Positions 1-7,278 of a stretch of DNA of 18,342 bases are shown here, piece after piece (positions within the stretch are counted from its first letter, which is position 1; the number at the start of each line of letters is the position of its first letter). The position numbers and the translations under genes are program-made. The stretch is from contig JAHLKH010000347.1 in NCBI GenBank assembly GCA_025526915.1, positions 1-18,342 on the forward strand, given 5' to 3'. The notes under the pieces are model-generated. The model worked only from the letters and a program-made list of their open reading frames with translations. It searched no databases and was not told the DNA's origin. The DNA is from Entophlyctis helioformis. Its lineage: Eukaryota; Chytridiomycota; Chytridiomycetes; Chytridiales; Chytriomycetaceae.

Positions 1-288
1 CATACCGCTGATCTTTGTAGACGCAAGCGGCTTGTCCTTGCCCGCAGTCGCCGTCGACGTTGGCCCTGGTTTGCCCGAAACCGACGCCAACGACGTCGCC
101 GAAGCACGAGGTGTTTTGCCTGTTTTTCGGCGTTTCGGTTGCCAAACTCTGAAAAGAGAGCCACTGTTTGTCAGCGCTGCTGCCACGCAAGTGCCATTCA
201 AGCGGTCGTGGAAGAGAGGCGGCGCAGGCGTGCTTGCCTTGGATGCTGTCTTGACGGGCATCCGGCCAGTAGAACTTTTAGACATCAT
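1..288 (-). CDS. 5' part of an unrecognised Lys/Ser/Thr-rich protein gene, running off the left edge
   Basis: On the minus strand the frame is open from 363 to the window edge. The first Met codons are at 288 and 285, with a later one at 261. The predicted start is MMSKSSTGRMPVKTASKAS; further on there is a basic patch (PKRRKTGKTPR) and a Ser/Thr/Lys low-complexity stretch. I recognise no domain. Around 155-185 the minus strand reads like the 3' end of an intron (GCTGAC, then CTCTCTTTTCAG), but the frame stays open through it, so splicing cannot be decided here. The gene begins only 75 nt past the stop of the LRR-mucin gene on the same strand, and a TATA-like element lies just upstream. Codon bias alone could keep about 290 nt open at this GC content, so confidence is limited. 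Confidence 0.35.
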   Translation of the reverse strand, partial: MMSKSSTGRMPVKTASKASTPAPPLFHDRLNGTCVAAALTNSGSLFRVWQPKRRKTGKTPRASATSLASVSGKPGPTSTATAGKDKPLASTKISGM

Positions 289-308
289 CTTTGCAAACTG
301 ACACGATG

Positions 309-316
309 TTTTATAT
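309..316 (-). promoter_or_regulatory. TATA-like element (ATATAAAA) upstream of the left-edge gene
   Basis: The minus strand reads ATATAAAA here. It lies about 20-28 nt upstream of the first ATG (288) and about 50 nt upstream of the Met at 261. The second spacing would fit the later start better. It also sits in the short gap after the LRR-mucin stop codon, so it could instead be part of an AT-rich 3' untranslated region. Confidence 0.3.
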
Positions 317-363
317 CTTGGGAAACCGTAAATGTATTGTATGACGCGGCAAAAACGCGTGTT

Positions 364-3300
364 TCACATGACAGCAAGTGGAGCGAGGAGAGCAGCAACA
401 AGGGACACGACCGAAGCAGCCATGGCAGTAGCACCGCTGAGGATGGGCTCGTCGCCAGCGCCGGGCAGCGGGTGCTTGGTGTAGATCTCGCCATCAAGGT
501 CGCCGGTGCCGTAGATGGAGGACCGCCAGAGGGAGAGGGCGACGGAGCAGCGGATGGCTGGCCGTACACAGCAGCAACGGTCGTCGTGGCACCAGGAGTA
601 ACAACGGCAGGTGCGACAGTGGTTGTGAGGACCACAACGGCAGCAGAGGCGGTCGTGGTGGGAGCAACAACGACAGGCACGACGGTCGTGGTGGTCTTGG
701 CAGCAGGAGCAGCCGTGGTCGAGGCAGCAGGCACGGCAGGCACAGTCGTGGAAGCAGGAGCAGTGGGTCCGACAGTGACAGAGGCAGCAGACGCAGTCGT
801 GGCGGATGCAACCACATTGTCGGTTGCAATCACGCTTGGAGCATTCGTGACAGGAAGATCAGCCGTGACGGTGACAGTGACAGTGACGGCAGGCAGATGA
901 GATACGGTCGCACTTTGGGGCATCAGCGGTGGCAGAGGCATCGGCAGACGCGGTCGGTGCATCAGCGGTGGCAGATGCATCGGCAGACGCCGGTCGCACT
1001 TGGGGCATCGACGGTGGCAGAGGCATCAGCAGACGCGGTCGGTGAATCGGCGTGGCAGAGGCATCGGCAGACGCGGTCGCACTTGGGGCATCGACGGTGG
1101 CAGAGGCATCAGCAGACGCGGTTCGGTGCATCGCGGTGGCAGATGCATCAGCAGACGCAGTCGGTGCATCAACGGTGGCAGATGCATCGGCAGACGCGGT
1201 CGGTGCATCAACGGTGGCAGATGCATCGGCAGACGCGGTCGCACTTGGGGCATCGACGGTGGCAGAGGCATCAGCAGACGCGGTCGGTGAATCGGCGGTG
1301 GCAGAGGCATCGGCAGACGCGGTCGGTGCATCAGCGGTGGCAGATGCATCGGCAGACGCGGTCGCACTTGGGGCATCGACGGTGGCAGAGGCATCAGCAG
1401 ACGCGGTCGGTGAATCGGCGGTGGCAGAGGCATCGGCAGACGCAGTCGGTGAAACGGCGGTGGCAGATGCATCGGCAGACGCGGTCGCACTTGGGGCATC
1501 GACGGTGGCAGATGCATCGGCAGACGCGGTCGGTGCATCAGCGGTGGCAGATGCATCGGCAGACGCGGTCGGTGCATCAGCGGTGGCAGAGGCATCAGCA
1601 GACGCGGTCGGTGTATCAACGGTGGCAGATGCATCAGCAGACGCGGTCGGTGCATCAGCGGTGGCAGAGGCATCAGCAGACGCGGTCGGTGCATCCAACG
1701 GTGGCAGATGCATCAGCAGACGCGGTCGCACTTGGGGCATCGACGGTGGCAGAGCATCAGCAGACGCGGTCGGTGCATCAACGGTGGCAGAGGCATCAGC
1801 CGAAGCGGTCGGAGAATCGACAGTAGCAGAAGCCTCAGCCGAAAGCAGTCGCGCTTGGGGCATCAACGGTGGCAGAGGCATCAGCAGACGCGGTCGGTGC
1901 ATCAGCGGTGGCAGAGGCATCGGCAGACGCGGTCGCACTTGGGGCATCAACGGTGGCAGAGGCATCAGCCGAAGCGGTCGGTGAAACGGCGGTGGCAGAG
2001 GCATCCGCAGACGCGGTCGGTGCATCAGCGGTGGCAGAGGCATCGGCAGACGCAGTCGGTGCATCAGCGGTGGCAGATGCATCAGCAGACGCGGTCGGTG
2101 CATCAACGGTGGCAGATGCATCAGCAGACGCGGTCGGTGCATCAACGGTGGCAGATGCATCGGCAGACGCCGGTCGCACTTGGGGCATCGACGGTGGCAG
2201 AGGCATCAGCAGACGCGGTCGGTGAATCGACGGTGGCAGAGGCATCGGCAGACGCAGTCGGTGCATCAACGGTGGCAGAGGCATCAGCAGACGCGGTCGG
2301 TGCATCAACGGTGGCAGATGCATCGGCAGACGCAGTCGGTGAAACAGCGTGGCAGATGCATCAGCAGACGCGTCGGTGAATCGACGGTGGCAGAGGCATC
2401 GGCAGACGCGGTCGCACTTGGGGCATCGACGGTGGCAGAGGCATCCGCAGACGCAGTCGGTGAAACGGCGGTGCAGAGGCATCCGCAGACGCGGTCGGTG
2501 CATCAGCGGTGGCAGAGGCATCAGCAGACGCGGTCGGGTGCATCAACGGTGGCAGAGGCATCCGCAGACGCGGTCGGTGCATCAGCGGTGGCAGAGGCAT
2601 CAGCAGACGCGGTCGGTGCATCAACGGTGGCAGAGGCATCAGCCGAAGCGGTCGGAGAATCGACAGTAGCAGAAGCCTCAGCCGAAGCAGTCGCGCTTGG
2701 GCATCAAACGGTGGCAGAGGCATCAGCCGAAGCGGTCGGTGAAACGGCGGTGCAGAGGCATCCGCAGACGCGGTCGGTGCATCAGCGGTGGCAGAGGCAT
2801 CGGCAGACGCAGTCGGTGCATCAACGGTGGCAGAGGCATCCGCAGACGCGGTCGGTGCATCAGCGGTGGCAGAGGCATCTGCAGACGCAGTCGGTGAAAC
2901 AGCGGTGGCAGATGCATCAGCAGACGCGGTCGCACTTGGGGCATCGACGGTGGCAGAGGCATCAGCAGACGCGGTCGGTGAATCGGCGGTGGCAGAAGCA
3001 TCGGCAGACGCAGTCGGTGCATCAACGGTGGCAGAGGCATCAGCAGACGCGGTCGGTGCATCAACGGTGGCAGATGCATCGGCAGACGCAGTCGGTGAAA
3101 CAGCGGTGGCAGATGCATCAGCAGACGCGGTCGGTGAATCGACGGTGGCAGAGGCATCGGCAGACGCAGTCGGTGAATCGGCGGTGGCAGAGCATCAGCA
3201 GACGCAGTCGGTGAAACGGCGGTGGCAGAGGCATCCGCAGACGCGGTCGGTGCATCAGCGGTGGCAGAGGCATCAGCAGACGCGGTCGGTGCATCAACGG

Positions 3301-6300
3301 TGGCAGAGGCATCAGCCGAAGCGGTCGGAGAATCGACAGTAGCAGAAGCCTCAGCCCGAAGCAGTCGCGCTTGGGCATCAACGGTGGCAGAGCATCAGCA
3401 GACGCGGTCGGTGCATCAGCGGTGGCAGAGGCATCGCAGACGCGGTCGCACTTGGGGCATCAACGGTGGCAGAGGCATCAGCCGAAGCGGTCGGTGAATC
3501 GACGGTGGCAGATGCATCAGCAGACGCGGTCGGTGCATCAGCGGTGGCAGAGGCATCGGCAGACGCAGTCGGTGAAACAGCGGTGGCAGAGGCATCGGCA
3601 GACGCAGTCGGTGCATCAACGGTGGCAGAGGCATCAGCAGACGCGGTCGGTGCATCAACGGTGGCAGATGCATCGGCAGACGCAGTCGGTGAAACAGCGG
3701 TGGCAGATGCATCAGCAGACGCGGTCGGTGAATCGACGGTGGCAGAGGCATCAGCAGACGCAGTCGGTGAAACGGCGGTGGCAGAGGCATCCGCAGACGC
3801 GGTCGGTGCATCAGCGGTGGCAGAGGCATCAGCAGACGCGGTCGGTGCATCAACGGTGGCAGAGGCATCCGCAGACGCGGTCGGTGCATCAGCGGTGGCA
3901 GAGGCATCAGCAGACGCGGTCGGTGCATCAACGGTGGCAGAGGCATCAGCCGAAGCGGTCGGAGAATCGACAGTAGCAGAAGCCTCAGCCGAAGCAGTCG
4001 CGCTTGGGGCATCAACGGTGGCAGAGGCATCAGCCGAAGCGGTCGGTGAAACGGCGGTGGCAGAGGCATCCGCAGACGCGGTCGGTGCATCAGCGGTGGC
4101 AGAGGCATCGGCAGACGCAGTCGGTGCATCAACGGTGGCAGAGGCATCCGCAGACGCGGTCGGTGCATCAGCGGTGGCAGAGGCATCTGCAGACGCAGTC
4201 GGTGAAACAGCGGTGGCAGATGCATCAGCAGACGCGGTCGCACTTGGGGCATCGACGGTGGCAGAGGCATCAGCAGACGCGGTCGGTGAATCGGCGGTGG
4301 CAGAAGCATCAGCCGAAGCGGTCGGAGAATCGACAGTAGCAGAAGCCTCAGCCGAAGCAGTCGCACTTGGGGCATCGACGGTGGCAGAGGCATCAGCAGA
4401 CGCGGTCGGTGCATCAGCGGTGGCAGAGGCATCGGCAGACGCGGTCGCACTTGGGGCATCGACGGTGGCAGAGGCATCCGCAGACGCGGTCGGTGCATCA
4501 ACGGTGGCAGAGGCATCAGCAGACGCGGTCGGTGCATCAACGGTGGCAGAGGCATCCGCAGACGCGGTCGGTGCATCAACGGTGGCAGAGGCATCCGCAG
4601 ACGCGGTCGGTGCATCAGCGGTGGCAGAGGCATCCGCAGACGCGGTCGGTGCATCAGCGGTGGCAGAGGCATCAGCAGACGCGGTCGGTGAATCGACGGT
4701 GGTTGCAGCATTTGTCGTCACGGTCGTGGTTGGAGCCTCTGTCGTCACGGTTGTAGTCGGCGCATCGGTCGTCACGGTCGTGGTTGGAGCCTCTGTCGTC
4801 ACGGTCGTAGTTGGAGCCACGGTTGTCGTGGTCGTTGTCGGAGTATCAGTCGTCACGGTCGTGGTTGTGACGATCGTGGTTGTGTCGATCATCGTCGTGG
4901 TCGTTGTTGGAGCCACGGTCGTGGTTGGAGCCGCGGTCGTTGTTGTGACGATCATCGTTGTGGTCGCCTTGGTGGTGGTGGTGACTTTGGTTGTGGTCGC
5001 AACCCTTGTGGTGGCCTTGGTTGTGGTCGCAAGTTTTGTGGTAGTCGCCGTCGTTGTCTTCTTGGTGGTTGTCGCCACCGTGAAAGTAGTCGTCGGTTTG
5101 GAACCTGACATGCCACATCGATCGCATTAGTGCCGGATTGCCAACAGCGCGACCGTGAGGGTTGACACTCACAGATCGTGGTAAGGCCGCAACGCTTCTT
5201 GTCCTCGCTGAGAACGCAGACCTTGGTATTTGTGCCTAGACACCTGATCAGCTCTGCACGGAAATCAGGAAAGACGCCTCCAAGCTCGGTGTTGTTATGA
5301 AAGTTGCTGAATGCACAAAAAGCTCGTGTGAGTTTGAAAGCAATCCCACGGTCAGCATTTGCATGGCTTACAATCGGCCAATAGTTGGCAAAGTGGCGAG
5401 CTCCACCGGAATGGTGCCATTCAGCAGATTGGTGTTGACGAACCTGTTGGTAACAGAGCCAGCGAGAAGCGTTTGTGAGCAGATGTTGCGGTTTGCACGC
5501 TCAGTGGATTTGCATGCGGCTTACAGGCGCTGGAGAGAGGTGATATTGGCAAACTCCTTGGGAATCGTGCCGACAAGCCTGTTGGCGCCTAGGTTGAGCT
5601 CCGTAAGCGCCGATCCGCCAATCTCAGCTGGAATGGTACCGCTGAGCTGATTGTTGCTAAGGTTTCTGTTTGCCGTTGAAGGAAACGCAATGATCAGAAT
5701 GGTGCACAGCACAAGGAGATTGCGTGCCAAGGGTCGGACGAGCAGATTGTGAACCTACAATACGTCGATGCTGCTGAGACCCTTGAACGAGACCGGAATG
5801 GGGCCCGAGAGGCTGTTGGTTGCAAAGTTCATGTATTCCACCTTGCTCAGGTTGCCGATCTCGTCGGGGATCGTACCGCTGAGCTTGTTGTCGTTCAAAT
5901 AGCTAAAGGAGCAAAGGTCAGTTTAAGATTCGAGCAGTGTGGCGTCCGCGGGTCAACTTACAACTCGGAGAGGTTTGACAGCGAGCCAAGCTCCTTGGAA
6001 TCGATCCCTTGATGCTGTTGCTCTGGAGATCGAGCTGCGTGAGGTTGGCGAAGCTGCCAATGCTCGGTGGGATGGGGCCTTCGAGCTTGTTGTTGGCCAG
6101 CAGACTGCATGGAAGGTGAGCGACCTCTGCGCCAAGCAGGACGAGCAGGACGAGCAAGACATGCATGGTGTTGGAACGCACATCTTCTCGAGATTCTTGA
6201 GGTTGCCAAAGCTCTCAGGGAAAGAGCCGACCAGCAGGTTGTCGTGCAGGTCCCTGGATATGGCCAAGCGATAGTCAGCCACATTGGCACCTGGATTGGC

Positions 6301-6840
6301 GCAAGCGGCGAAACTCCGGTCGCGCGATGGCGGTGCACGGCCAACTCACAGAACCTGCAGCTTCTTGAGGTTCCCGATGGACGATGGGATCGAGCCAGAC
6401 AGCCTGGTGCCGCCCATGCGGCTGTTCAAGCGGAGGAGGAGGAGGAGGAGTGCATGCAGGGATATTTGTCAGGATGCTGCTGGTACACGGATGCGTGCGG
6501 ATGGCGAGCGACAGAACCGAGGCACTTACAGCTCACGCAGCTCGGTGAGGTCGCCCATACTTGGCAGAGAAGGTGTTGCCGATGCTGACGATGTTGTTGA
6601 AGTTGCTGCATGGGGCGGCAGATGCAAGAGCGGTGCAGTGCACGGGTGAGTGGGCGGTTGTGAGGGTGAGCAGGTGGTTGGCATGCGGTGAACAGGCGAC
6701 GGTGGTGGTGCACAGGCGGCATGGACGTACATGGCAACGATTCGGTCGTTTTCACAGGTGATGATGTCGGTCCTGAGGCAGCAGGTGGACGTCAGGCTCA
6801 GCAGCGGGTTGGCTGCGTTGAGCGTCTCGCAGTCGCCCAT
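364..6840 (-). CDS. Secreted LRR protein with Thr-rich, minisatellite-encoded mucin-like tail and GPI-anchor-like C-terminus
   Basis: Ten exons fit: 6840-6731, 6605-6530, 6421-6350, 6253-6182, 6104-5962, 5902-5759, 5665-5525, 5443-5372, 5306-5173 and 5104-364. Exon 1 reads MGDCETLNAANPLLSLTSTC then CENDRIVA, an extracellular LRR N-cap with Cys. Exons 2-8 give LRRs such as RLSGSIPSSIGNLKKLQVL and NKLSGTIPDEIGNLSKVEY. Exon 9 is a C-cap with four Cys (RCLGTNTKVC ... RCGLTTIC). The tail is Thr-rich, then about 95 Ala/Ser/Asp/Pro/Thr repeats, and ends MAASVVSLVAALLAPLAVM-stop, a typical GPI-attachment signal. The likely role is a surface adhesin or wall protein; that is inference. The frame needs single-base corrections in exon 2 (76 nt, extra G near 6566), exon 5 (143 nt, one A missing near 6003), the distal tail and near 510. 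No signal peptide precedes exon 1. A TATA-like site lies at 6904-6909. Confidence 0.75.
2447..3002 (-). repeat. Higher-order duplicate block, copy A (partner at 3754-4310)
   Basis: By eye this block matches 3754-4310 with no substitutions. The only differences are five single-base indels: one G missing near 2472, an extra G near 2536, one G missing near 2699, an extra A near 2707 and one G missing near 2750. The other copy is fully in frame. A shorter third relative lies at about 3211-3380. The block holds about 14 units in the same order of variants, so it arose by duplication of a many-unit segment rather than one unit at a time. Confidence 0.8.
3754..4310 (-). repeat. Higher-order duplicate block, copy B (in frame)
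   Basis: This is the intact copy of the block at 2447-3002, 557 nt versus 556 nt, with the same series of unit variants. It lies inside the part of the tail (3440-5104) where the minus-strand frame from the LRR exons stays open without any correction. Confidence 0.8.
4701..5104 (-). repeat. Thr-rich mucin-like segment of the LRR protein tail
   Basis: Just after the C-cap the minus strand encodes SKPTTTFTVATTTKK, then runs of Thr with Lys, Ala and Val, then imperfect 8-residue repeats of TTTVTT(E/D)AP. The plus strand is correspondingly rich in GTCGTGGTTG. High Thr/Pro content suggests dense O-glycosylation and an extended stalk; that is inference from composition. The segment joins directly to the minisatellite at TTNAATTVDSPTASADAS. 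Confidence 0.85.
5105..5172 (-). other. Intron joining the LRR domain to the mucin-like tail
   Basis: The minus strand reads ACGATCT|GTGAGT at the donor and CATGTCAG|GTTCC at the acceptor, with GCACTAATGC as a plausible branch site between them. Splicing joins T+GT into a Cys codon and gives LTTIC-SKPTTTF. This join ties the repeat array to the LRR gene and fixes which strand and frame of the array is coding. Confidence 0.8.
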
Positions 6841-7278
6841 TGCAGGATGCTTTGGCCGGGTTGGAGGGACTTGGACTGGCGAGACCGAGAGGAACGGCGC
6901 CTTCTTATAGCGCGGAGCAGGTGCGGGTTTTCAACAAATACGACACAAAAACACCGCCATCCGCGGGTGCCATTGCCGCCTGTGCGGACGGCTGGGCAGG
7001 GCGAGGCAGGGCGATGCATGGCTGGGCAGGGCGGGTGCAGGCGGCAGAAGGCTCCGATGCGGGCATGCCGCTTGATGGACGCACTTGCGTATCGCGAGCG
7101 GCCCGTGCACCATTGCATCTGCCCGAGCACCGAGCGCTTTGCGCCGCGTTTGCAAACAGCGACCCGTGGATCCGCGTTGTGCACCTTGGACCCGTCGACA
7201 ACCGCCAGAGGCCTTGCAGCACAACCAGCACTTGCAGCACTTGCAGCACTTTCAATCATAGCAGCACATCCAGTAGAG
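6841..7278. other. Divergent intergenic region between the LRR gene and the zinc transporter gene
   Basis: This 438-nt region separates two divergent starts. It contains the TATA-like site above and GC-rich repetitive sequence (GGGCAGGGCGAGGCAGGGCG near 6990-7035). A minus-strand GTGCTGCAA triplication near 7225-7255 would encode a hydrophobic MKVLQVLQVLVVLQGLW peptide. Long frames here look like GC-rich background. I see no gene I can support. Confidence 0.5.
6904..6909 (-). promoter_or_regulatory. TATA-like element upstream of the LRR gene
   Basis: The minus strand reads CTATAAGAAGG, about 64 nt upstream of the ATG at 6840. If it is used, transcription would start shortly upstream of that ATG and the protein would have no signal peptide, which is unexpected for an LRR/GPI protein. 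Confidence 0.35.

Larger units (their letters stand above)
905..4700 (-). repeat. Coding minisatellite, about 95 units of 39 nt with 45-nt variants
   Basis: The unit on the plus strand is about 39 nt (GCGGTCGGTGCATCAGCGGT, then GGCAGAGGCATCAGCAGAC). It encodes PTASADASAT(A/V)DA on the minus strand. A 45-nt variant carries CGCACTTGGGG and adds two residues (Ser-Ala-Thr-Ala in place of Pro-Thr-Ala). Another variant, with GAATCGACAGTAGCAGAAGC, recurs near 1811, 2654, 3327, 3961 and 4325, which shows higher-order blocks. Units differ at a few silent or conservative positions (CATCAG/CATCGG/CATCCG; GATGCA/GAGGCA). The copy number is my estimate from array length divided by unit length. Both period lengths are multiples of three, so length changes by whole units keep the frame. 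Confidence 0.95.

Noticed and set aside
859..2160. Long minus-strand frames reading MHLPPLMHRPRL repeats, and plus-strand RWQRHQQTRSVHQ repeats
   Set aside because: These are other frames of the same 39-nt unit, kept open by the repeat. The switch points between them are the single-base indels.
905..4700. Possible CRISPR-like array
   Set aside because: Units are directly abutting, with no unique spacers, and they encode protein in a spliced eukaryotic gene.
3466..5130. 554-codon plus-strand frame (AEASADAV repeats)
   Set aside because: It is the mirror of the minus-strand repeat. The minus-strand frame joins the LRR exons by a clear intron and ends in a GPI-like signal, while the plus-strand frame has no leader, splice or terminal features.
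5297..5650. Plus-strand frame antisense to LRR exons
   Set aside because: The minus strand carries LRR motifs with consistent splice sites across the same region.
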